From: an uncultured Prevotella sp.
GTDB lineage: Bacteria > Bacteroidota > Bacteroidia > Bacteroidales > Bacteroidaceae
Assembly (NCBI GenBank): GCA_927910885.1
Contig: CAKMOD010000026.1
Location: 1 to 14,817, forward strand
Reading direction: 5' to 3'
DNA: 14,817 nucleotides
Part shown: piece after piece, positions 1 to 7,776 of the stretch
Layout: the number at the start of each line of letters is the position of its first letter
Position numbering within the stretch: the stretch's first letter is position 1
Program-made: the position numbers and the translations under genes
Notes under the pieces: generated by a model
Told to the model about the DNA's origin: nothing
Database searches by the model: none
Seen by the model: the letters and a program-made list of their open reading frames with translations, nothing else

Positions 1-355
1 TTATTGGTTTTGAAGAACTGCACAGACCATGACGTAGTTTACCTTGCTATTGTTCCAACATTGAGATAAAAGACGAATTCTTTTCATGAAAAAAATATTT
101 ATTGTCGTGAAGAAAAATATTTCTTTTCATGAAAATATTTCTTTTCTTTCATGAAAAGAAATTGTTAATGATGATGTCATATAGCCTCAGCCATCTCAGT
201 CTTTTCGCTTAAATAGTAGGAGAATGTAGACTATTTATGGTTATTAGATGGATTGATTACAGCATGGATTTTTACACTATACATAAGTAAATACTATTGT
301 ATAGTTGTATTATTGTTGGATGGGGATAGCCCAAGCTTTATTTTAACCTAAAACG
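1..355. other. Intergenic leader upstream of the sialic-acid cassette
   Basis: No convincing gene is visible here. The first 69 bases are open in frame 1 and end in TAA. They could be the last codons of an upstream gene, but 22 codons are too few to judge. Positions 81-170 hold a periodic AT-rich palindromic repeat array, listed separately. The remaining ~185 bases before the nanM start are AT-rich and should carry its promoter. I found no exact TAnnTTTG match there; the nearest is TATTGTTG at 311-318, without a well-spaced upstream TTTG. Confidence 0.5.
81..170. repeat. Palindromic TCATGA repeat array, ~22-bp period
   Basis: The palindrome TTTTCATGAAAA or a close variant recurs along this stretch. 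Its central TCATGA (once TCGTGA) begins at 84, 105, 127 and 149, giving steps of 21, 22 and 22 bases. The cores are separated by AT-rich filler that repeats AAATATTT and TTCTTTTC. There are no unique spacers, so this is not CRISPR. The array lies about 190 bases upstream of the sialic-acid genes. A regulatory or nucleoid-protein role is possible but unproven. Confidence 0.7.
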
Positions 356-1453
356 ATGAGAATTAAAAACCTAATAATGACAACGATAACTTTATTGACG
401 GGATTGGGTGCAAATGCTTCTGATACCGATAGCCTTATGGCAATGCGTGGTTTTCCTACGGATGAAGTAGGAATCGAACATGGAGTATCTGCTTGTTATG
501 CAGGTAGAATTGATGACCAACTTGTTATGGCAGGTGGTTGTAATTTCCCTGTAAATACATTGGCTCCAGATAGCAAGAAAGTTTATTACAGTGGGATTTA
601 TGCTACCACAACTGACGATGGTGATCAACTGAATTGGAAGTTGGTTGGTCATTTGCCTGAACCTTTGGCTTATGGTGTTACTGTGACTTGCGACAACAGT
701 ATGATTGTTGTTGGTGGAATGAATAATGATGGGAGCTACGGAAAAGTTTATCGTGTAACTCTTGTTGATGGTAAAGCTGAAGTTTCGACTCTCCTTTCTA
801 TGCCTTGCTCAGTGGATAATATGGCTGGTGCTTTGGTCGGCAGACATCTTTATATCGCAGGAGGAGCAATGGATGGTAAGGCTTCTAATCGTGTTTTACG
901 CCTTGATTTAGATAATCTCTCAGCTGGTTGGCAGGACGTAAAGCCTTTCCCAGGCATGGTACGTGTACAGCCTGTAGCTGGCAGTATGGGAGATAGTCGT
1001 TTCTGTCTTTTCGGTGGTTTTGCTCCTGCAGCAAATGGAGAGGAAGCAAAGTTGGCGATGGATGGTTGTGTATATGACGAGACAACTGATGAATGGGAGT
1101 TAGTTGAAGGTCCGAAAGACGACCAAGGAGAGCCTCTATTCGTTGGAGGTGGTACAGGTATAAACCTAACTAAAGACCAGCTTTTGGTGATGGGAGGTGT
1201 AAATAAAGATGTTTTCCTCTCAGCTGTCAATCATCCTCAACCCGATTATTTGAGTCATCCTATTGAGTGGTATTGCTTTAATCCATACACATTATACTAT
1301 AATAAAGATGGCTGGAAGATACTTTATAAGAGTTTAGAAACGGCGCGTGCTGGTGCAGCTTTGGCACAGACTAATCATGGTTTGTATGTGATTGGTGGTG
1401 AGTTGAAGCCAAGAGTGCGTAGTAATAAGATTGTAAAGTACCCGAAACGTTGA
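356..1453 (+). CDS. nanM: N-acetylneuraminate epimerase / kelch-type cyclically permuted mutarotase
   Basis: This is a predicted sialic-acid mutarotase. The family converts the alpha anomer of Neu5Ac released by sialidases to the beta anomer, speeding uptake. The 365-aa product starts with a signal peptide (about residues 1-21, basic start, hydrophobic core, GANA-S cleavage region), so it should act in the periplasm. Six GG doublets occur at residues 60, 120, 169, 220, 280 and 347, each after a hydrophobic strand, as expected for a six-bladed kelch propeller. The length is typical of the NanM and cyclically permuted mutarotase group. A second Met at residue 8 would shorten the signal peptide, so the first ATG is preferred. 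A permease and NanA follow downstream, which strongly supports the sialic-acid role. Enzyme activity itself is inferred from fold and context. Confidence 0.85.
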   Translation: MRIKNLIMTTITLLTGLGANASDTDSLMAMRGFPTDEVGIEHGVSACYAGRIDDQLVMAGGCNFPVNTLAPDSKKVYYSGIYATTTDDGDQLNWKLVGHLPEPLAYGVTVTCDNSMIVVGGMNNDGSYGKVYRVTLVDGKAEVSTLLSMPCSVDNMAGALVGRHLYIAGGAMDGKASNRVLRLDLDNLSAGWQDVKPFPGMVRVQPVAGSMGDSRFCLFGGFAPAANGEEAKLAMDGCVYDETTDEWELVEGPKDDQGEPLFVGGGTGINLTKDQLLVMGGVNKDVFLSAVNHPQPDYLSHPIEWYCFNPYTLYYNKDGWKILYKSLETARAGAALAQTNHGLYVIGGELKPRVRSNKIVKYPKR

Positions 1454-1573
1454 TATCTTTCAGTGAAATTATGCTCCTAATTTAAGTAATTTATTAATCG
1501 TCCGTTATGCCTCATGACATCCATTGATTATTCACGTAAGATTTTTGAAATGTGGGGTAAACTGTAATCTTTT

Positions 1574-2800
1574 ATGAAAAAATACTATCCTTGGGTCCTT
1601 GTTGCCCTCCTTTGGTTTGTAGCCTTGCTGAATTATATGGATCGACAGATGTTGTCGACGATGCAGGAAGCTATGAAAGTCGATATTGCGGAACTAAATC
1701 ACGCAGAGGCTTTTGGTGCATTGATGGCTGTGTTCTTGTGGATTTACGGTCTTGTGAGTCCATTTGCAGGTATTATTGCCGACCGTGTTAATCGTAAGTG
1801 GCTTGTTGTAGGCAGCATCTTTGTGTGGTCTGCTGTGACTTATCTTATGGGTTATGCTGAGAATTTCGACCAACTTTATTGGCTCCGTGCCTTTATGGGC
1901 GTTAGTGAAGCACTTTATATTCCTGCAGCACTGTCCCTTATTGCCGATTGGCATGAGGGAAAATCACGCTCATTGGCGATAGGTATCCACATGACAGGTC
2001 TTTATGTTGGTCAGGCTGTAGGTGGTTTTGGAGCAACGTTGGCTGCAATGTTTTCATGGCATACTGCTTTTCATTGGTTTGGTATTATTGGTATTGTTTA
2101 CTCACTTGTATTGCTTGTATTCTTGAAAGAGAATCCAAAGCATGGACAGAAAGCAGCTTCACAAGGTGAGGCTAAGTCAAGCAAGAATCCTTTCCGGGGT
2201 TTGTCTATTGTGTTCTCTACTTGGGCTTTCTGGGTAATACTCTTCTATTTTGCAGTGCCAAGTCTTCCAGGTTGGGCTACAAAGAATTGGTTGCCAACAC
2301 TATTCGCTAATAGTTTGGATATACCAATGTCAAGTGCAGGTCCAATGTCTACGATAACAATCGCCGTATCCTCATTCCTTGGCGTTATCATGGGTGGTGT
2401 TGTTTCAGACCGTTGGGTACAGCGTAACTTGCGAGGACGTGTCTATACCAGTGCTATTGGACTTGGTCTTACCGTTCCAGCCCTTATGTTATTGGGCTTT
2501 GGCCATAGTCTTGTGTCTGTCGTTGGAGCAGGCTTATGCTTTGGTATAGGCTATGGTATGTTTGATGCTAATAATATGCCAATCCTCTGTCAGTTTATTT
2601 CTTCAAAGTATCGTAGTACCGCATACGGAATCATGAACATGACTGGTGTGTTTGCTGGAGCTGCCGTTACACAGGTATTAGGTGAGTGGACAGATGGTGG
2701 CAACCTCGGTCTTGGCTTTGCTATCTTGGGTGGTATCGTTGTTTTGGCTTTGGTATTGCAACTCTCTTGCTTGAAGCCAACAACCGACAATATGGAGTAA
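1574..2800 (+). CDS. nanT: MFS sialic-acid transporter (NanT type)
   Basis: This is a 408-aa major facilitator superfamily permease, probably an H+ symporter importing Neu5Ac across the inner membrane. The first helix ends in NYMDRQ (residues 20-25), typical of the anion:cation symporter and NanT-like branch. The MFS loop 2-3 signature GIIADRVNRK lies at 66-75 and a helix-4 motif LRAFMGVSEA at 104-113. A hydrophilic central loop (about 185-208, Lys- and Ser-rich) separates the two six-helix halves. The gene starts 120 bases after nanM and ends 100 bases before nanA, so the three may form one transcript, though the gaps could hold internal promoters. Substrate is inferred from the neighbours: this branch also carries hexuronates and other organic anions. 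Confidence 0.8.
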   Translation: MKKYYPWVLVALLWFVALLNYMDRQMLSTMQEAMKVDIAELNHAEAFGALMAVFLWIYGLVSPFAGIIADRVNRKWLVVGSIFVWSAVTYLMGYAENFDQLYWLRAFMGVSEALYIPAALSLIADWHEGKSRSLAIGIHMTGLYVGQAVGGFGATLAAMFSWHTAFHWFGIIGIVYSLVLLVFLKENPKHGQKAASQGEAKSSKNPFRGLSIVFSTWAFWVILFYFAVPSLPGWATKNWLPTLFANSLDIPMSSAGPMSTITIAVSSFLGVIMGGVVSDRWVQRNLRGRVYTSAIGLGLTVPALMLLGFGHSLVSVVGAGLCFGIGYGMFDANNMPILCQFISSKYRSTAYGIMNMTGVFAGAAVTQVLGEWTDGGNLGLGFAILGGIVVLALVLQLSCLKPTTDNME

Positions 2801-2900
2801 TGAATCGCTTATAATTGCTTGTTTTTATCATATATAATCGCCTTTCCCACGTATATAACCGTTTGTTTTAGACGATTAAAGGTGGAGGGCAACACTGTTT

Positions 2901-3818
2901 ATGGAAAAGATTATCGGATTAATTGACGCACCGTTTACGCCATTCTATGCTAATGGCGATGTTAATCTTGAGCCTATTGAGGCTTATGCAGCTATGTTGC
3001 AGAAGAACGGTTTGAAGGGAGTATTTATCAATGGTTCATCTGGCGAGGGCTATATGCTCACAACCGAAGAGCGTATGCAGTTAGCTGAACGCTGGATGCA
3101 GGCTGCACCAGAAGGTTTCAAGGTTATCGTACATGTAGGCAGCTGCTGCTTGCGTGAGAGCGTACGCTTAGCTGAACACGCAGAGAAGATTGGTGCATGG
3201 GGTATCGGTGCGATGGCTCCCCCTTTCCCAAAGATTGGACGAATTGAGGAGTTGGTGAAGTATTGTGAGACAATTGCAGCCGCAGCTCCTTCACTTCCTT
3301 TCTACTACTACCACATCCCAGCATTTAATGGTGCATTCTTGTCAATGCTCGAACTCTTGAAAGCAGTTGATGGTCGTATCCCTAACTTCGCAGGTATCAA
3401 GTACACCTTCGAGAGTCTTTATGAGTACAATCAGTGCCGTCTTTACAAGGATGGTAAGTTCGATATGCTGCATGGACAGGATGAAACAATTCTCCCAAGT
3501 TTAGCTCAAGGCGGTGCAAAGGGTGGTATCGGTGGCACAACCAACTATAATGGTCGTGAACTGACAGGTATCATCGAGGCATGGAACAAGGGTGACATCG
3601 AAACAGCACGTGAGAAACAAAACTTCTCACAAGAGGTTATCAACGTTATTTGTCACTTCCGTGGCAATATCGTTGGTGGTAAGCGCATTATGAAGTTGAT
3701 GGGCTTTGACCTCGGTCCTAACCGTGTTCCTTTCCAGAATATGACAGATGAGGAAGAGGCACGTATGAAGAAGGAGCTTGAGGAAATCGGTTTCTTCGAG
3801 CGTTGCAATAAGTTCTAA
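2901..3818 (+). CDS. nanA: N-acetylneuraminate lyase (sialic acid aldolase)
   Basis: This is a cytoplasmic class I aldolase that reversibly cleaves Neu5Ac to N-acetylmannosamine and pyruvate. The 305-aa TIM-barrel protein carries the family GSSGEG carboxylate-binding motif (45-50), YYYHIP (135-140) with the catalytic Tyr at 137, and the Schiff-base Lys at 167 in AGIKYT. HGQDE (191-195) supplies the Asp and Glu that bind sugar hydroxyls in known NanA enzymes. These features and the nanM-nanT context separate it from dihydrodipicolinate synthase, which shares the fold. A purine-rich GGTGGAGGG lies 11 bases before the ATG, an unusually clear Shine-Dalgarno-like site for this phylum. No ManNAc epimerase or kinase gene lies in the window, so the next steps must be encoded elsewhere or upstream. 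Confidence 0.93.
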   Translation: MEKIIGLIDAPFTPFYANGDVNLEPIEAYAAMLQKNGLKGVFINGSSGEGYMLTTEERMQLAERWMQAAPEGFKVIVHVGSCCLRESVRLAEHAEKIGAWGIGAMAPPFPKIGRIEELVKYCETIAAAAPSLPFYYYHIPAFNGAFLSMLELLKAVDGRIPNFAGIKYTFESLYEYNQCRLYKDGKFDMLHGQDETILPSLAQGGAKGGIGGTTNYNGRELTGIIEAWNKGDIETAREKQNFSQEVINVICHFRGNIVGGKRIMKLMGFDLGPNRVPFQNMTDEEEARMKKELEEIGFFERCNKF

Positions 3819-3828
3819 TAATCATATT

Positions 3829-3908
3829 ACAGCCCAATATTTCCTTTTATTTCTCCTTTCTATGTTTTTAGACTTGTAAGGAGAGTAGGAAATATTGGGC
3901 TGTTTTGT
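3829..3908 (+). terminator. Strong hairpin terminator after nanA, with nested inner stem
   Basis: A perfect 16-base inverted repeat pairs ACAGCCCAATATTTCC (3829-3844) with GGAAATATTGGGCTGT (3888-3903), followed by TTTGTTTTT. Inside the loop a second stem pairs TCTCCTT (3852-3858) with AAGGAGA (3878-3884). The T-rich side faces + strand transcription, so it mainly ends the sialic-acid cassette. It may also slow - strand transcripts leaving ansA, although that side lacks a good T run. Confidence 0.85.
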
Positions 3909-3937
3909 TTTTCTATCAAGTTGTTCGTAGTTTTCTA

Positions 3938-4978
3938 TCAATTATAGATAGTGATTTCGCCTGCAATAGATTGGTTCATGTATTTGCGGATTGTTTCTGT
4001 ATCGTTGTATTTAGCTTGCAGATACATCAACTTTGTTACAGCTGCTTCAACCGTACTATCATAACCACTAATTACGCCCGTATCTTTGAGTTGATAGCCC
4101 GTATCGTAACGGTTCATCTCCACCTGTCCGCTAATACACTGGCTGATATTAACCACAATAATATCACGCTCTGAAACCTTACGGAGTATATTCATGAGCC
4201 AAGGATACTGTGGAGCGTTTCCACTTCCGTATGAACGCATGACAATACTTCTCAACTCTGGTGCATCAAACATGTGATGAATCAAATGCTCCTCAATACC
4301 AGGGAAGAGAGAGAAGATAATCACATTGTTATCCAACTCGAAGTGTGGCACCATTGGCTTCGTAAAGTCTGGCTTTAATATACTGTGTTCTTTAAAGTTG
4401 AAGTTGACACCAGCCTCGCAGAGATGAGGATAATTAAAGGTGTCAAACGCATTGAACTCGTCTGCATTCTGCTTCGTTGAGCGATTGCCTCGTAAGAGAT
4501 GACCGCTAAAGTAGATACAAACCTCTGGTACCATTGGCGTGCCGTCTAAGTGATGTGCAGATGCCAATTCAAGACTTGTCATGAGGTTTTCCTTACCATC
4601 TGTACGTAGCTGTCCGATTGGAAGTTGTGAACCCGTAAGGATAATAGGCTTTGTAAGGTTCTCAAACATGAACGACAAGACAGAGGCGGTATAAGACATC
4701 GTATCTGTACCATGCAAAACAACAAAACCGTCATACTCTTCATAGCGGTCTGCAATGACTTTCACCAACTGCTTCCATCGGACAGGCGACATATCAGATG
4801 AGTCGATAGGTGGGTCGAACTGATAGGTGTCAACCTCCGTAGGGATTAGTTTGAACTCGGGAACGTTATCAACAAGATGGTTGAAGTCTAATGGCTCCAA
4901 TGCACCTGTCCGTTGGTTGTGTCCCATACCAATGGTACCGCCTGTATAAATGAGTAATACTTTGTTGGTTCTGTTCAT
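3938..4978 (-). CDS. ansA: Type I (cytoplasmic) L-asparaginase
   Basis: This enzyme hydrolyses L-asparagine to aspartate and ammonia. The 346-aa protein has no signal peptide, consistent with the cytoplasmic type I group. Catalytic motifs are in order: TGGTIG (12-17) with the nucleophile Thr15, HGTDTM (89-94) with Thr91-Asp92, LTGSQLP (114-120), and RGNRSTK (163-169) with Lys169 at the position of the second-triad Lys. The length matches AnsA. It is divergent from udp across a 443-base gap and converges on nanA, with the nanA terminator between them. A TATCTTTG promoter element sits 24 bases upstream of the ATG. The glutaminase-like or type II alternative is less likely because of the missing leader. 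Confidence 0.94.
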   Translation of the reverse strand: MNRTNKVLLIYTGGTIGMGHNQRTGALEPLDFNHLVDNVPEFKLIPTEVDTYQFDPPIDSSDMSPVRWKQLVKVIADRYEEYDGFVVLHGTDTMSYTASVLSFMFENLTKPIILTGSQLPIGQLRTDGKENLMTSLELASAHHLDGTPMVPEVCIYFSGHLLRGNRSTKQNADEFNAFDTFNYPHLCEAGVNFNFKEHSILKPDFTKPMVPHFELDNNVIIFSLFPGIEEHLIHHMFDAPELRSIVMRSYGSGNAPQYPWLMNILRKVSERDIIVVNISQCISGQVEMNRYDTGYQLKDTGVISGYDSTVEAAVTKLMYLQAKYNDTETIRKYMNQSIAGEITIYN

Positions 4979-5001
4979 CGTGCATTAGTTTGTTGTTTTT
5001 G

Positions 5002-5009
5002 CAAAGATA
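5002..5009 (-). promoter_or_regulatory. ansA promoter -7 element TATCTTTG
   Basis: Read on the - strand, this is an exact match to the Bacteroidota -7 consensus TAnnTTTG, 24 bases upstream of the ansA ATG. That would give a leader of roughly 17 bases. No clear TTTG is found 19-21 bases further upstream, so only half of the promoter is supported. Confidence 0.5.
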
Positions 5010-5183
5010 AGAAAAACATTTAACTCGCATCGTAATTTTACAGATAATTTTTTATATAATGTGGTATGGTAAGCAAATATCTTATATGTTAGTTGTTAGT
5101 GGCTTGTTTCATAAGGTAATGTCCTTTATCTCATCGTTTTCTTTTGCTATATTGGGGCTCGTTAAGCCTTGTTTTGTAGGTAA

Positions 5184-5250
5184 GCACCAATGGTGTTAAT
5201 GCTTAGCACTAATGGTGCTGACGCTCCGCACCATTGGTGCTGATGCTTAA
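5184..5250. repeat. Three-unit 22-bp palindromic repeat array (copy A)
   Basis: A 13-base near-palindromic core occurs at 5184-5196 (GCACCAATGGTGT), 5206-5218 (GCACTAATGGTGC) and 5228-5240 (GCACCATTGGTGC), with starts exactly 22 bases apart. The 9-base linkers are TAATGCTTA, TGACGCTCC and TGATGCTTA. The same core and linker design recurs at 14311-14389. The array lies between the divergent ansA and udp promoters. It is a dispersed intergenic repeat family of unknown function. Confidence 0.8.
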
Positions 5251-5342
5251 TTGCGATGTTATATATCTCCTTTTTGGGGCGGAAACTATGTTATTAGCCC
5301 TTTTGTAAGGCTTCCTACCGATGTGTTTTTTCCTTTACAACG

Positions 5343-5374
5343 TTTGGTTTTCTCTGCTTTTATGCTTACCTTTG
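5343..5374 (+). promoter_or_regulatory. Bacteroidota-type promoter for udp-mnmE
   Basis: A TTTG at 5343-5346 lies 20 bases before TACCTTTG at 5367-5374, matching the TTTG-N19-21-TAnnTTTG promoter of the Bacteroidota primary sigma factor in both sequence and spacing. Transcription should begin near 5381, leaving a leader of about 40 bases before the udp ATG. Confidence 0.75.
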
Positions 5375-5421
5375 TTTTTCAAACATGATCAATCACAATA
5401 TTACCAAATTATCTTTCGACT

Positions 5422-6297
5422 ATGGAGAAGAAATATTTTGCCCCTTCTGAACTGATTATTAATGAAGATGGAAGTATCTTTCATTTGCATTTGAAGCCAG
5501 AGAATCTTGCCGATAAAGTTATACTTGTTGGTGATCCTGGACGCGTGGCACTCGTTGCTTCACACTTTGAGAATAAAGAATGTGAGGTTTCTAATCGTGA
5601 GTTCTGTGCTATCACAGGTACTTTCAAGGGAAAGAGAATTACGGTTTTGAGTACAGGTATTGGCTGTGACAATATTGATATCGTTTTAAACGAATTAGAT
5701 GCGCTTGCTAATATCGATTTCAAGACACGTACAGAGAATGAGCAGTTGCGTCAGTTGACACTCGTACGAATTGGTACTTGTGGTGGATTGCAGCCTTACA
5801 CACCTGTTGGTACTTATATCGCATCTGCCAAGAGTATTGGTTTTGATGGTTTGTTGAACTTCTATGCAGGTCGCAATCAGGCTTCTGACCTTGAATTTGA
5901 AGCGGAATTCAAGAAGCAGGTTGAATGGGATTCTCAGTTGGGAAATCCATACGTGGCTTGTGCTGATAAAGAGTTGCTTGACACTATCGCTGCAGATGAT
6001 ATGGTACGTGGTGTTACAATTGCTTGTGGCGGTTTCTTCGGGCCACAGGGACGTGAGCTTCGTTTGCCATTGCAGGACCCTAAACTGAATGAAAAGATAG
6101 AAAACTTCTCTTATAATGGTATGCAGGTAACTAACTTCGAGATGGAGTCATCGGCTCTTGCTGGTCTTGCTACTCTTATGGGACATAAGGCTGTTACAGC
6201 CTGTATGGTTATTGCCAACCGCCTTGCTAAAGAAGCAAATGCAAGCTATAAGAATACTATTGATGGCTTGATAGAGAAGGTGTTGGAGAGAATATAA
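5422..6297 (+). CDS. udp: Uridine phosphorylase (nucleoside phosphorylase family I)
   Basis: This is a cytoplasmic salvage enzyme that splits uridine with phosphate to uracil and ribose-1-phosphate. The 291-aa protein shows the phosphate-binding GDPGR (37-41), the core RIGTCGG (116-122) and the ribose-binding NFEMES (238-243) of the NP-I family. FFGPQGR (205-211) supplies the Gln and Arg that recognise uracil in uridine phosphorylases, favouring uridine over purine nucleosides. It is somewhat longer than the ~250-residue enterobacterial Udp, with an extra stretch at the N-terminus and around 140-195, as I recall for Bacteroidota homologues. The gene ends 13 bases before mnmE, so the two are probably co-transcribed. 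Exact substrate range is inferred. Confidence 0.88.
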   Translation: MEKKYFAPSELIINEDGSIFHLHLKPENLADKVILVGDPGRVALVASHFENKECEVSNREFCAITGTFKGKRITVLSTGIGCDNIDIVLNELDALANIDFKTRTENEQLRQLTLVRIGTCGGLQPYTPVGTYIASAKSIGFDGLLNFYAGRNQASDLEFEAEFKKQVEWDSQLGNPYVACADKELLDTIAADDMVRGVTIACGGFFGPQGRELRLPLQDPKLNEKIENFSYNGMQVTNFEMESSALAGLATLMGHKAVTACMVIANRLAKEANASYKNTIDGLIEKVLERI

Positions 6298-6310
6298 TAA
6301 ATGATTCTTT

Positions 6311-7738
6311 ATGAGCAAACAAAAAGACAAGATATCACAAACAGTTTTATCCACCCCTCTGTCTATTCTTTCAGGGGGTGGTGAACCTGTATGCTCTCTT
6401 GCTACTCAGCCTGGTGGAGCTATAGGTGTCATCCGTGTGAGTGGTGAGAAGGCGACAGAAGTGACGGACAAAGTCTTTCATAGTGTTCGTGGAAAGCATT
6501 TAACAGATGCGAAAGGGAACACCTTGCATTATGGTGAAATCCTTGACAAGGAGGGAAATACCATTGATGATGTTCTGGTTAGTGTCTTCCGTGCTCCTCA
6601 TAGCTATACGGGTGAGAACAGTACTGAGATATCTTGTCATGGTTCTGCTTATATTCTTAATCAGGTTGTAAAGGCACTTATTGATGCTGGTTGTCGTCAA
6701 GCTCATCCGGGAGAGTACACACAGCGAGCTTATATGAACGGCAAGATGGATCTTAGTCAGGCGGAAGCTGTTGCCGACCTCATTGCTGCTTCTAATCGTG
6801 CAACGCATCAAGTGGCATTGAGCCAGTTGAAGGGCCATTTTAGTTCAGAGCTTTCACTCTTACGTGAACAGCTTTTGAAGATGACTTCTTTGTTGGAGTT
6901 AGAACTTGATTTCTCTGATCATGAGGAACTTGAGTTTGCTGATCGTACAGAATTAAAAGCTTTGGCAGAGACGATACATCATAAGATAAAACTTCTCACA
7001 GATTCCTTTGAAACGGGTAAGGCTTTGAAGAAAGGTGTGCCTGTTGCCATTGTTGGTAAGACGAACGTGGGTAAGTCGACTCTGTTGAATTGTCTTCTTC
7101 ATGAGGAGAAAGCCATTGTTTCGAATATTCATGGTACGACACGTGATGTCATTGAGGATACAACAGAAATCAAAGGTGTTACCTTCCGTTTTATAGATAC
7201 AGCTGGTATTCGTCACACTGAAGACCAAATTGAAAAGTTAGGTATTGAGCGTGCTTATCAAAAGATGGATGAGGCTGCCATTGTCTTATGGGTTGTTGAT
7301 GAGCAGCCAATGGTAGAAGAGTGTGCTGAAATGCAGCGTTTGGCGAAAGGTAAGCACTTGATAGCTATCTTTAATAAAATCGATAGTAAAGAAACAGAGC
7401 CAAAGCTGCTAAATGATGAATTGCCAACTATCTTTATATCAGCAAAGTTAAAGCAAAATATTAAGGCTTTGGAGGAGGCTATTTATGAAGCTGCTGATAT
7501 TCCAGAGATAAACGAGAACAGTGTTATCATTACTTCTGCGCGTCATTATGAGGCATTAACGCGTGCTAACGAATCTATTTTACGTGTCATTGAAGCTCTC
7601 GACTTTGGACTTAGTGGTGACCTCGTTAGTGAAGATTTACGCATCTGTCTTCATCAACTTGCTGATATAACAGGTGGGCAGATTACCCCACACGAAGTGC
7701 TTGGAAATATATTTAAGCACTTCTGTATTGGTAAGTAA
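6311..7738 (+). CDS. mnmE: tRNA uridine-5-carboxymethylaminomethyl modification GTPase MnmE (TrmE)
   Basis: Together with MnmG, this GTPase installs (carboxymethyl)aminomethyl groups on C5 of wobble uridine in several tRNAs. The 475-aa protein has the N-terminal folate-binding domain, then a helical domain with an inserted G domain: P-loop GKTNVGKST (249-257), GTTRD (275-279), DTAG (296-299), NKID (355-358) and SAK (377-379). It ends in the invariant FCIGK (471-475) with the conserved Cys472, so the C-terminus is complete. The N-terminus has about 20 more residues than E. coli MnmE before the conserved ATQPGGAIGVIRVSG block. No later Met lies before residue 141, so either this start or a non-ATG start is used. 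It follows udp by 13 bases and converges on jetD. Confidence 0.96.
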   Translation: MSKQKDKISQTVLSTPLSILSGGGEPVCSLATQPGGAIGVIRVSGEKATEVTDKVFHSVRGKHLTDAKGNTLHYGEILDKEGNTIDDVLVSVFRAPHSYTGENSTEISCHGSAYILNQVVKALIDAGCRQAHPGEYTQRAYMNGKMDLSQAEAVADLIAASNRATHQVALSQLKGHFSSELSLLREQLLKMTSLLELELDFSDHEELEFADRTELKALAETIHHKIKLLTDSFETGKALKKGVPVAIVGKTNVGKSTLLNCLLHEEKAIVSNIHGTTRDVIEDTTEIKGVTFRFIDTAGIRHTEDQIEKLGIERAYQKMDEAAIVLWVVDEQPMVEECAEMQRLAKGKHLIAIFNKIDSKETEPKLLNDELPTIFISAKLKQNIKALEEAIYEAADIPEINENSVIITSARHYEALTRANESILRVIEALDFGLSGDLVSEDLRICLHQLADITGGQITPHEVLGNIFKHFCIGK

Positions 7739-7776
7739 GATCTTTGGATAGGTTGCTCTCTTTGTGTCGTAAGTCC

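Noticed and set aside
1..69. Open frame ending at 69 as the tail of an upstream gene
   Set aside because: Only 22 codons are visible with no recognisable motif, and the - strand is also open over part of this stretch.
81..170. Possible CRISPR-like array
   Set aside because: The palindromes recur every ~22 bases without unique spacers and no cas gene is present; the same holds for 5184-5250 and 14311-14389.
1454..1573. TATCTTTC at 1454-1461 as a nanT promoter
   Set aside because: The last consensus base is wrong and no upstream TTTG is at the right spacing.
2901..3818. Dihydrodipicolinate synthase (DapA)
   Set aside because: YYYHIP, AGIKYT and HGQDE together with nanM and nanT neighbours point to sialic acid lyase.
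3905..4174. 89-codon + strand open frame
   Set aside because: It lies almost entirely antisense to ansA, whose catalytic motifs are unambiguous, and its product has no recognisable features.
5290..5342. Imperfect inverted repeat TTGTAAGG / CCTTTACAA
   Set aside because: The arms mismatch by one inserted base and no T-run or linked gene end gives it a role.
5422..6297. Purine nucleoside phosphorylase
   Set aside because: The Gln-Gly-Arg in FFGPQGR corresponds to the uracil-recognising residues of uridine phosphorylase.
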